58,915 nt of DNA from positions 1-58,915 of the forward strand of contig DATKDU010000542.1 in the NCBI GenBank assembly GCA_035512595.1, written 5' to 3'. This document shows, piece after piece, positions 50,977-58,915 of this stretch. The position numbers and the translations under genes were made by a program. How positions within the stretch are numbered: position 1 is the first letter of the stretch; each line of letters begins with the position of its first letter. Source of the DNA: DATKDU01 sp035512595. Its GTDB lineage: Bacteria > Planctomycetota > Planctomycetia > Pirellulales > Pirellulaceae. The notes under the pieces are model-generated. The model did not search any database. It was not told the origin of the DNA and saw only the letters and a program-made list of their open reading frames with translations.

Positions 50977-52218
50977 TCACTCGTACCGCAGCGCTTCGAT
51001 CGGATCGAGCTGGCTGGCCCGCCAGGCGGGGTAAAAGCCAAACCCCGTGCCGACGGCGGCGGCAAACAGAAAGGCCATGAGGGCCGCCGGGAACGAGACG
51101 ACGACCGGCCATTTGGTCCCCGTCGTCAGCATGTTGATCAGGTAGGTCATCCCCACCGAGCCCGCCATCCCCAGCAAAAAGCCGATGATGCCCCCGATGC
51201 ACGACAGCAGGATGGCCTCCACCAGGAACTGGCGGAGAATGTCCCCCGAAGTGGCCCCTACCGCCATCCGAATGCCGATCTCGCGGGTCCGCTCGGTCAC
51301 CGAGACGAGCATGATGTTCATGATGCCCACCCCGCCGACGACCAGGGAAATGCCGGCGATTGACGAGAGCATGAGGGTCATGGCGGCGGTGATGATGCCG
51401 AGCATGTTCGCGATCTCGGTCATGTCCTGAACGATGAAGTCGCGCGCTTCTCCCGGAACGATCCGGTGCCGCTCGGAAAGTAGGGCCTCGATCTCCCGCT
51501 TGGCATCGGACATCAGGCTGGCCGCGCGGGCGGAAACCATGATTGCGTTGACGTTGTCGAATTCCGAGCCGACCAGCCGCTTGCGGACGGTCGTGAATGG
51601 CATGAGCACGATGTCGTCCTGGTCCTCGCCGACCATGTTCGCCCCTTTGGCCTCCAGCACGCCGATCACCGTGAAGGGGATATTTTTGATCCGCACGGTC
51701 TGGTTGATCGGGTCGGTCGTCTGAAAGACCTTTTTGACCACGGTCTGACCGATGACGCAGACCTTGGCCGCGCTGGTGACGTCCTGCTCGCTGAAAAAGC
51801 CGCCCCGCTGGATCCCCCAACTCCGCACGACCAAAAAATCGGTCCCCACCCCGAACATCTCCCGCGGACGCACGTTGTTGTTGCCAAAAATGATCTGCCC
51901 CTGCGCGCCGATCAGCGGCGAGGTGACCAGCACCGACGGGCACTCCGCGGCAATTGCCGCGCTGTCCTTGGCCGTGAGCTTGGGGGTGTAGTCGGCCATG
52001 ACCGGCCCGCGCCGCATGTTGGCCGGCATGACGATGATCACGTTCGTCCCCAACAGCGCAAACTGATTCTCGATCAAGGCGCTGAGGCTCTGACCGATCG
52101 ACACCATCGCGGTGACCGCGGCAATCCCGATCACCACGCCCAGCACGGTAAGCCCGGCGCGGAGCTTATTCTTGCCCAAGGCGCGAAGGGCAATGCGGAG
52201 GGTGAGGAGGAAGCTCAT
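50977..52218 (-). CDS. MacB-type ABC transporter permease
   Basis: A 413-residue permease of the MacB/FtsX family. The first membrane helix is in L-R-I-A-L-R-A-L-G-K-N-K-L-R-A-G-L-T-V-L-G-V-V-I-G, followed by a periplasmic MacB-like domain of about 220 residues (V-I-I-V-M-P, D-V-T-S-A-A-K-V-C-V-I-G). The C-terminal FtsX domain has V-G-G-V-G-I-M-N-I-M-L-V-S-V-T-E-R-T-R-E-I-G-I-R, and ends P-A-W-R-A-S-Q-L-D-P-I-E-A-L-R. The ATP-binding domain is not fused; it is encoded separately at 54019. The start at 52218 is fixed by the family pattern. Confidence 0.93.
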   Translation of the reverse strand: MSFLLTLRIALRALGKNKLRAGLTVLGVVIGIAAVTAMVSIGQSLSALIENQFALLGTNVIIVMPANMRRGPVMADYTPKLTAKDSAAIAAECPSVLVTSPLIGAQGQIIFGNNNVRPREMFGVGTDFLVVRSWGIQRGGFFSEQDVTSAAKVCVIGQTVVKKVFQTTDPINQTVRIKNIPFTVIGVLEAKGANMVGEDQDDIVLMPFTTVRKRLVGSEFDNVNAIMVSARAASLMSDAKREIEALLSERHRIVPGEARDFIVQDMTEIANMLGIITAAMTLMLSSIAGISLVVGGVGIMNIMLVSVTERTREIGIRMAVGATSGDILRQFLVEAILLSCIGGIIGFLLGMAGSVGMTYLINMLTTGTKWPVVVSFPAALMAFLFAAAVGTGFGFYPAWRASQLDPIEALRYE

Positions 52219-52291
52219 GGGGGTGCGTGGTGCGTGGTGGGTGGTGAGAGCGTGTGAATCAATCGGCGGAAATGCAAAATGATCAATGCAA

Positions 52292-52356
52292 AATGCAAAA
52301 TGCAAAAGTCAGCAGGCGAGTTTCCCTGCCACATATTGACTTTTGCATTTTGCATT
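52292..52356. repeat. Perfect 20-bp inverted repeat of ATGCAAA type
   Basis: The arm AATGCAAAATGCAAAAGTCA (52292-52311) is exactly complementary to 52337-52356, with a smaller GCAGG/CCTGC stem in the loop. Further TGCAAAA units flank it. It lies between the permease start and the end of the adaptor gene, so it falls inside the putative efflux operon. Confidence 0.9.
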
Positions 52357-52407
52357 GGACATTTTGCATTGTTTGGAAGTCCCTGCTGCCGTTTGTTTCA
52401 CACGCTT

Positions 52408-52520
52408 TACGTGGTGAGTGGTCGGAGGTCGGAATTGGTTTTCAATGTTTGTACTCGGTACTTGGTGCCTGGACTTTGGACTTTGGACTCGGTTCGCGGC
52501 ACCCCTCACCACTCACCAAC
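52408..52520. repeat. GTGGTGAGTGGT / ACTTTGG repeat block
   Basis: GTGGTGAGTGGT (about 52411) and its complement ACCACTCACCAAC (about 52508) enclose a segment with ACTTTGGACTTTGGACT (about 52472-52488). The motifs resemble those at 43.3 kb (GTGAGTGGTGAG, TTTGAAC units). No gene is present in 52219-52520. Confidence 0.7.
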
Positions 52521-53876
52521 CTACTGTCCTCCAAACACGCTCGTCGTCGATTGAATGCCGGTGACCAGAACATCTCCTTCCTGGATGTTCCCTTCGACGA
52601 GTTCGGTAAACTGGCTGTCGGCCAGGCCGATCACGAGCTCGACGGCCTTAAGGTACACGCCATCGGCAACCCACACATGGCGGCGGTTGCGTTTCCTGCG
52701 CAGCTCGGCCCGCTGGCTCGCGGACAAGTCGTTCTCGGACGACTCCTCCTGCGTCTCCGGCGACGCTTGTTCAATCTTCCCTTCCAACAGCGGCCGATCC
52801 TCCGGCCGCACGTGCCGCAGGTCCTGGGGATAGTAGCGCAAGGCGGCGTTGGGAATCTTGAGAACGTTGTCCCGCGAATCGACGTCGAAGGAAATGGTGG
52901 CCGTCATGCCGGGAAGCAGCCTGAGATCGGGGTTAGGGGCGCTGACGATCACCGGGTAGGAGACGATGTTCTGCGAGATGGCGGAGTTCATGCGAATTTC
53001 CTCGATGCGAACGTCCGGCCCCTCGAACAGCTTGTCCGGATAGGCATCCACCGTGAACTTCACGCTCCGCCCTTCCTGCTGCGCCTTCTTGATCAGCCCG
53101 ATGTCCGCCTCGTCCACGGCGGCATAGATATGGACCGTGCCGCGCATGTTGAGCCCCAGCACGAACAGCTCCGGCGTCTGAAACTGCGAGGCCAGCGTCT
53201 GCCCCGGCTCGATCTTGCGGGTGATGATGATGCCGTCCTTGGGCGCCAAAATCGTGCAGTACTCCAGGTTCGTCTCGGAGTTTTCTAGCTGCGAAAAAGC
53301 CTGAGCCGCGGCCTTTTCGGCCAGCGCCACCGCCGCTTTGTTCTGCTTGACCGCGAAGTAGAGCTGATCCATTTCCGACTGGGCCACAAACGCCACGTCC
53401 CGCTTGCGCAGCTCGACGGCCCGCTGAAGGTCGCGCTCCGACTGCTCGTGGACCGCCTTGGCCCGCTCCACCTCCGCCAGCCGCGACTCGTAGGTGGCCT
53501 TGTCCCGCTCCCGGTTGGCCAGGTATATCCGTTCGTCGATCTTGGCCAGCTCGTCCCCTTCTTTCACCTCCTGGTTGAACTCGGCAAGGTTCAGCGGTTG
53601 GCCGTCGCGGCCGAGCATCGGCTGGCCGGCAGCGTTCTTCAGCTCATAAGTGCCGTCGATCGGCCCCGAGACGAACGAGCCCACCAACAGCGTCTGCTGG
53701 GGATTCACCGTTCCTGTGGAATTGACTACCGCCACGATCCCCCCGCGGCCCACTTCCACCGTCTTCCATTTGGGGACGCTCCTGATCCGCCAGTACTGAA
53801 CCGCCGGCTGATAGCCAGCCGCGCCCACGCCAATCAAGGCGATCAGTGCCAACAGGACCTTCCATCGCGTTCGCAT
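52521..53876 (-). CDS. Periplasmic adaptor (membrane fusion) protein, MacA-like
   Basis: A 451-residue adaptor of tripartite exporters. An N-terminal membrane helix (L-L-A-L-I-A-L-I-G-V-G-A-A-G) is followed by a lipoyl-type half-domain (N-S-T-G-T-V-N-P), a long coiled-coil hairpin (about 125-205, R-D-K-A-T-Y-E-S-R-L-A-E-V-E-R-A-K-A), the second lipoyl half (I-L-A-P-K-D-G-I-I-I) and beta-barrel (P-G-M-T-A-T-I). A charged insert (E-T-Q-E-E-S-S-E-N-D) precedes the end. It lies upstream of the permease on the minus strand with about 300 bases of repeats between. Confidence 0.93.
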   Translation of the reverse strand: MRTRWKVLLALIALIGVGAAGYQPAVQYWRIRSVPKWKTVEVGRGGIVAVVNSTGTVNPQQTLLVGSFVSGPIDGTYELKNAAGQPMLGRDGQPLNLAEFNQEVKEGDELAKIDERIYLANRERDKATYESRLAEVERAKAVHEQSERDLQRAVELRKRDVAFVAQSEMDQLYFAVKQNKAAVALAEKAAAQAFSQLENSETNLEYCTILAPKDGIIITRKIEPGQTLASQFQTPELFVLGLNMRGTVHIYAAVDEADIGLIKKAQQEGRSVKFTVDAYPDKLFEGPDVRIEEIRMNSAISQNIVSYPVIVSAPNPDLRLLPGMTATISFDVDSRDNVLKIPNAALRYYPQDLRHVRPEDRPLLEGKIEQASPETQEESSENDLSASQRAELRRKRNRRHVWVADGVYLKAVELVIGLADSQFTELVEGNIQEGDVLVTGIQSTTSVFGGQ

Positions 53877-54018
53877 AGGGAAATCTAAACGTGGCCAGCT
53901 TGCAGAGACTCTGTCATTCTATTCGGCACGAACCGTGCCGGCATTGCCGTTTGAGTACAATACACGCATTGGCGCGGCGAAGTTTCACCTAAGCTCCGCC
54001 GCCGCAAGGAGAAACGGC

Positions 54019-54759
<741 letters not shown>

Positions 54760-54773
54760 CGGCAATCACCGTG

Positions 54774-54795
54774 GGACGGGCTTCCTAGCCCGTCC
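54774..54795. repeat. Small palindrome GGACGGGCT / AGCCCGTCC
   Basis: Nine-base arms (54774-54782 and 54787-54795) with a TCCT loop. A related GGGCTGGGAAGCCC follows at about 54800. These could form a terminator-like structure after the ABC ATPase gene but no T-run follows. Confidence 0.6.
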
Positions 54796-54970
54796 TGGCC
54801 GGGCTGGGAAGCCCAACCTGCATTTTTCATCTGAAAGGGGGACGGCCCGTCATGTCGCCGTCCCAGCCTGCCGGAAAGAACGAACCTTGCCATCGTTGCA
54901 GGATGCGGCAGGCTGTCGTATTCTTTGACCCATTGGATGCTCCGGGCTTCTGATCAGCCAAAGGATTGCC

Positions 54971-57900
54971 GTGGCCGACGACCAACAGGGACTGTTCACT
55001 CCCATCGAGCCGGAGCGCAACGGCAATGGCAGAAAGCTCCAGCGGCTATTCGTACCCAAGCTGCTCCGCGAGGCGGCCGACAATCGCATGCTCCGGGGGG
55101 CCGCATTCGACAAAGCGCACGCCATTCTCATCAAGTGGGCGGAACTGGAATCGAGCGGCAAGCTGCGGACTCGCAATGAGTCCCAGGTCAAAGGCGAATT
55201 CCTGTCGGAAGTCTTTGGCGAGGCGCTGGGGTACTCGCTGTTTTCCCAGGGGCTGCAAAGCTGGAACTTCGATCCGGAATACGAAGTCGGCGGTCAGACC
55301 GCGGATGGGGCGATTGGATTCTTTCCCCTCGATCCGGGAACCGCGCCGCGCGTGCTGGTGGAAATCAAGGGGCCGCGAATCAATGTGGACCGCGACCGGT
55401 CCAATGGCCGCACGCCGGTGCGCCAACTGTTTGACTACCTGATCGAGTTGCCGGCCTGTCCCTGGGGCATCGTCTGCAATTGCGTCAGCTTCCGCCTCTA
55501 CCACCGGGAGAAGACGACCCGCGTTTACGAGCAATACACGCTCCAGGAGCTGCGCGACGAGAAGAAGTTCCGCGAGTTCTACTGTTTGTTTGAACGCGGC
55601 GCATTCCTGCCGCTCCTGGCCGGCCAGCAACCGCGCGCAGACAGCCTGCTCGTGCAAAGCGCCCAGGCGCAGCGCGAGGTGGGGGGAAAGCTCTATGCCC
55701 TGTATCACGACCAGCGGATCGCGCTCATTCGTCACCTCCGCCGGCCGCCGCACGGCCTGGAGCTGAACCAGGCGATTCACGCCGCTCAGAAGCTGCTCGA
55801 CCGCATCATCTTCATCGCCTTTTGCGAAGACCGGCGGCTGCTCCCTCCCAAGTCGATCGAACGCACCTGGAACAGCATTCGCGCCTTCGAATTGGACGAA
55901 AACCCGCGCTGGCGGAGCTTCCTCCAGTTGTTCAAGAGCGTCGATCGGGGGAACCGCCGCGAGCTGGTCAGTGCCTTCAACGGCGAGCTGTTCAAGGAAA
56001 ACCTCGTCGATAAGCTGGAACTGAACGACGACTGGACCAACTTCTTCCGCGAGATTGCCGGGTACGACTTTCAGGACGAAGTCAACGTCGATGTGCTGGG
56101 ACGGTTGTTCGAGCAGTCGATCACCGACCTGGAGGAGTTCCGCAAGAGTCCCGACGAACCCGCCGCTCTCCCCGCTCAGTCCAAGCCGGGACGCCGCAAG
56201 CGGGAAGGGGTCTATTACACGCCCCCGTACATCACCAAGTTCATCGTCAAGCACACGCTTGGCCCGACCTTGAACGATCGCTACGCGGCACTGGCCAAGG
56301 AATTGAGGCTCGACCTGGGCACGCCGCCTGCCAGGCGGACGGGCAAGACGTGGGCCAGGTTCCACCACGGGCAGCTCGACATCCTCAAGCGGCTTCGCGT
56401 CTGCGACCCGGCCTGCGGCAGCGGCGCTTTCTTGATCGAGGCGTTCGAGTTTCTGGAGGACGAGTACGAAAAGGTGATCGAAGACCTGATCGCCCTGGAG
56501 GAGCTCAAGGAGTCGGCGCTCGACGGCGTGAGCGCGACGATTTTGCAAGAGAACCTGTTCGGGGTCGATTTGTCGCCGGAGGCGGTGGAGATCACCAAGC
56601 TGGCGCTGTGGATTCGCACGGCCGAGATTAACAAGCCCCTATCGAACCTTTCGGGCAACATCCGCTGCGGCAACAGTGTGGTGGACGATCCCGCCGTGGA
56701 CGAGCGGGCGTTCAACTGGGCAGCCCAGTTCCCGCAAGTGTTTGCCGAGGGGAAGTTTGATTGCGTGATTGGAAATCCGCCGTATGTGCGGCAGGAGTGG
56801 ATCGCGGCCTACAAGCCGCACTGGGAGAAGGCGTTTCGGGCATTCGACAGCGTCGCGGATACTTTTGTCTATTTCTTCGAGCGCGGCGTGCAGCTTTTGC
56901 GTGACGGCGGGCGGCTGGGCTTCATTACGTCCGGGAGTTGGGTCCGGGGCAACTTCGGCGGACCACTGCGGAAGTTTTTTGCTGATAATGCGTCGCTTGA
57001 ATCGATGATCGACTTTGGCGAGTTTCAGCCCTTTGAAGACGCGGAAATGATTCGACCGAGCATCACGATTGTGCGCAAATCGAAACAGACAGGCGAACTT
57101 CGCCTGTTCAAGTGGCTGACGAGCGGGAAACCACCGGAGAATCTTTCCGAGTGCATTGCGAACGCTCCAACAATGCGGACGGACCATTTGGGCGGTAACG
57201 CCTGGGAGCTTGAAAGCGACGAGTCACTTGCGTTAAGAGGCAAACTGGCAACCATGGGAGGACCGCTCGGTGGCCTCGATGGCACGCGCATTCTTTATGG
57301 AATAAAGACGGGACTTGCCGAAGCGTACGTTGTCGATGAAATAGCAAAGAACCAACTCATCGCCGACGACAAGAATAGCCGCGACATGTTGTGGCCATCA
57401 GTCGATGGCACTAACATGCGCCCCTGGCACATCGACGATTCGGGCGAGTATTTACTTGCGATTCGCTCCAGCAATGACTTCGCGTGGCCGTGGGCCGGCG
57501 CAACAAATGCCGAGAAGAAGTTTCAAAGATGTTACCCAGCAGTGTATGCACATTTGTCAAAATATCGCGACCAACTCATCAAACGTTCAGATCAAGGACG
57601 CTACTGGTGGGAGCTTCGAAGTTGCTCGTACTGGGACGAGTTTAAGAAGCCAAAGATTGTTTGGCCCGATATCACAAATCGCCCACGTTTCTCAATTGAC
57701 GCAAGGGGCCTCGTTTTCGGTGACACCGCGTTTATGATTCCAGGCGCGAACTACTACTTATTGGGCCTATTGAATTCGTGGACGACTTGGTTCTTCATCA
57801 GCAAGACGGCGCAGCCATTGCGACTACGCAGTGATCGTTGGCAATACCGGTTGAAAACTCAGTACTTGGAACAGATTCCCATTCCGCGTAATGTTCGCAA

Positions 57901-58309
57901 GCCAACACGCGACGCGATCGGTCGTCTCGCAGAGAAATGTTGCAAATCGGCATCTCGGCGTTACGAGCTGCAAACCAACGTGCAGCGGCGGCTCATCCAA
58001 ACGGTGGGCACGAACCTGCTGGGGGAGCCTGAGGGGGAACTGAACACCAAGGCGCAGCAGTGGTGGACGCTGTCACTCAATGAGTTGGGCTCGGCGCTCA
58101 AGTCCAGCTTCAAGCTCAAGTCGAATCCCTTCAGCAGCCCCAAAACGGCGGACGAGTGGGAGCCCTATCTGGCCAAACACCGCCGCGAAGTCGAGCGCCT
58201 CAGCCGCGAATTGGCCGATGCCGAGGCCGAGATCAACGACTGCGTCTACCGGCTCTTTCAGCTCACGCCCGACGAGATCAAGCTGCTACAGCGCGAGGTG
58301 GAACATTGA
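54971..58309 (+). CDS. Type IIG restriction-modification enzyme (Eco57I-like)
   Basis: A 1112-residue fusion of nuclease, N6-adenine methyltransferase and target recognition. The N-terminal nuclease has Asp in T-A-D-G-A-I-G-F (about 111) and V-L-V-E-I-K-G-P (about 128-135) for PD-(D/E)xK. Methylase motif I is V-C-D-P-A-C-G-S-G-A-F-L near residue 478, and motif IV is I-G-N-P-P-Y near residue 600. The C-terminal part carries the target recognition domain. Within it (about 57030-57960) the DNA is clearly poorer in G+C than the rest. The start is GTG with AAAGGA upstream. It lies between the ABC ATPase and a TolC-like gene. Confidence 0.92.
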   Translation: MADDQQGLFTPIEPERNGNGRKLQRLFVPKLLREAADNRMLRGAAFDKAHAILIKWAELESSGKLRTRNESQVKGEFLSEVFGEALGYSLFSQGLQSWNFDPEYEVGGQTADGAIGFFPLDPGTAPRVLVEIKGPRINVDRDRSNGRTPVRQLFDYLIELPACPWGIVCNCVSFRLYHREKTTRVYEQYTLQELRDEKKFREFYCLFERGAFLPLLAGQQPRADSLLVQSAQAQREVGGKLYALYHDQRIALIRHLRRPPHGLELNQAIHAAQKLLDRIIFIAFCEDRRLLPPKSIERTWNSIRAFELDENPRWRSFLQLFKSVDRGNRRELVSAFNGELFKENLVDKLELNDDWTNFFREIAGYDFQDEVNVDVLGRLFEQSITDLEEFRKSPDEPAALPAQSKPGRRKREGVYYTPPYITKFIVKHTLGPTLNDRYAALAKELRLDLGTPPARRTGKTWARFHHGQLDILKRLRVCDPACGSGAFLIEAFEFLEDEYEKVIEDLIALEELKESALDGVSATILQENLFGVDLSPEAVEITKLALWIRTAEINKPLSNLSGNIRCGNSVVDDPAVDERAFNWAAQFPQVFAEGKFDCVIGNPPYVRQEWIAAYKPHWEKAFRAFDSVADTFVYFFERGVQLLRDGGRLGFITSGSWVRGNFGGPLRKFFADNASLESMIDFGEFQPFEDAEMIRPSITIVRKSKQTGELRLFKWLTSGKPPENLSECIANAPTMRTDHLGGNAWELESDESLALRGKLATMGGPLGGLDGTRILYGIKTGLAEAYVVDEIAKNQLIADDKNSRDMLWPSVDGTNMRPWHIDDSGEYLLAIRSSNDFAWPWAGATNAEKKFQRCYPAVYAHLSKYRDQLIKRSDQGRYWWELRSCSYWDEFKKPKIVWPDITNRPRFSIDARGLVFGDTAFMIPGANYYLLGLLNSWTTWFFISKTAQPLRLRSDRWQYRLKTQYLEQIPIPRNVRKPTRDAIGRLAEKCCKSASRRYELQTNVQRRLIQTVGTNLLGEPEGELNTKAQQWWTLSLNELGSALKSSFKLKSNPFSSPKTADEWEPYLAKHRREVERLSRELADAEAEINDCVYRLFQLTPDEIKLLQREVEH

Positions 58310-58483
58310 TGGCTCTACTCGCCCAACAAGGACCGGGGGACTTACGCCTCCCCGCTCGCCATGCGTCCGACTTTGCCTAACCGTTAAAGTCCACGCACGC
58401 CATACCATCGATACAGGCGCCACGTGAAGACGGACCGGCACAACCGGATTCGCTGGAATAACCGGACCTGCCTTTCCGACCAG

Positions 58484-58915
58484 ATGGGTATGACCCGACC
58501 CTGGTCGTGCCTGCTGGCCCTCGCTGCGCTTGCGTTGCCGCTGTTGCCGGCAAAGCTTGCCTATGCGCAAAGGGTGCTGCCGACCCTGTTTCCCGAACAG
58601 CGGACGATCCGGGTCCGCGATCCGGGGCAATTGCCGCGGTACGCACTTCCCGAGACGCCGCCGCCGCTGACGGTCGATCGCCGCGACCAGATCGAGCCCC
58701 CCCTGTTTCTCTCGCTCGATGAGGCGATCCGGACGGCACTCCGTAACGACGACGTGGTGCGGGTGCTGGCCGGGACTGCCGCCGTCGCCAGCGGCCGCAC
58801 GATCTACGACGCGGCGATCACCAACACGCAAATCGACGAGGCCAGCGCCCGCTTCGATCCGCGGCTGACGGTCAATCAAAGCTGGAACCGCAATGAAACG
58901 CCCAGCTTTAGTCCG
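58484..58915 (+). CDS. TolC-like outer-membrane efflux protein (cut by window edge)
   Basis: An open frame reaching the end of the window. The signal peptide (C-L-L-A-L-A-A-L-A-L-P-L-L-P-A-K-L-A-Y-A-Q) is followed by a Pro-rich stretch and then L-F-L-S-L-D-E-A-I-R-T-A-L-R-N-D and A-S-A-R-F-D-P-R-L-T-V-N-Q, typical of the first TolC repeat. The rest is missing. The start is uncertain: ATG at 58484 or 58490, or GTG at 58424; none has a clear ribosome binding site. It would complete the tripartite exporter with the adaptor, permease and ATPase encoded at 50977-54759. Confidence 0.8.
   Translation, partial: MGMTRPWSCLLALAALALPLLPAKLAYAQRVLPTLFPEQRTIRVRDPGQLPRYALPETPPPLTVDRRDQIEPPLFLSLDEAIRTALRNDDVVRVLAGTAAVASGRTIYDAAITNTQIDEASARFDPRLTVNQSWNRNETPSFSP

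Overview
The window looks like a chromosomal segment of a high-GC planctomycete, probably from the Pirellulales. The evidence is an N-terminal sorting motif of the LEPR-XLL type on a giant secreted protease, a multi-CxxCH planctomycete-style cytochrome protein, soluble and membrane-anchored Ser/Thr kinases with proline-rich tails, ECF sigma/anti-sigma pairs, and simple-repeat islands in the intergenic DNA. I ran no database search; every family call comes from motifs read by eye.

Layout. 0-6 kb: a triple VanZ-like membrane protein, a tRNA with anticodon CAT, a small ORF with a perfect Shine-Dalgarno, and a 1203-residue subtilisin-like protease with duplicated Calx-beta/propeller units. 6-15 kb: a signalling block of two hybrid histidine kinases, a LuxR-type regulator, a collapsed kinase pseudogene, an HPt protein and a Ser/Thr kinase. 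15-31 kb: a complete Tad (tight adherence/Flp pilus) locus in two convergent arms. The plus arm holds a REC-CpaE fusion, a secretin, an unknown secreted protein and a TPR lipoprotein. The minus arm, in transcription order, holds a second CpaE, a REC protein, Flp pilin, the CpaA prepilin peptidase, CpaB, an ICMT-like membrane methyltransferase, CpaF, TadB, TadC, two TadE-like pseudopilins and a TadG-like protein.

31-43 kb: an ECF sigma/anti-sigma pair, a repeat-rich lipoprotein, glycine oxidase (ThiO), a TIGR04282-like glycosyltransferase, a glutaredoxin, a second membrane-anchored Ser/Thr kinase, a minigluzincin-like protein, a cytochrome c-domain protein and LarE. 43-50 kb: repeat-rich intergenic DNA, an STN-like secreted protein, a DUF433 antitoxin with a frameshifted PIN-like toxin, and a 1332-residue protein of unknown function. 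50-59 kb: a NusG paralogue and a divergent ABC export system (permease and adaptor on minus, ATPase on plus), then a type IIG restriction-modification enzyme and the start of a TolC-like outer-membrane protein cut off by the window edge.

How it may work together (inference). The hybrid kinase, the HPt protein and the receiver domain on the first CpaE have the parts of a phosphorelay ending on a Tad localisation ATPase. Two pairs of shared upstream sequences support co-regulation. One pair lies before the secreted protease and the Flp pilin; the other lies before the Ser/Thr kinase and REC-CpaE. These leaders and the phosphorelay/Tad coupling are the most promising undescribed signals here.
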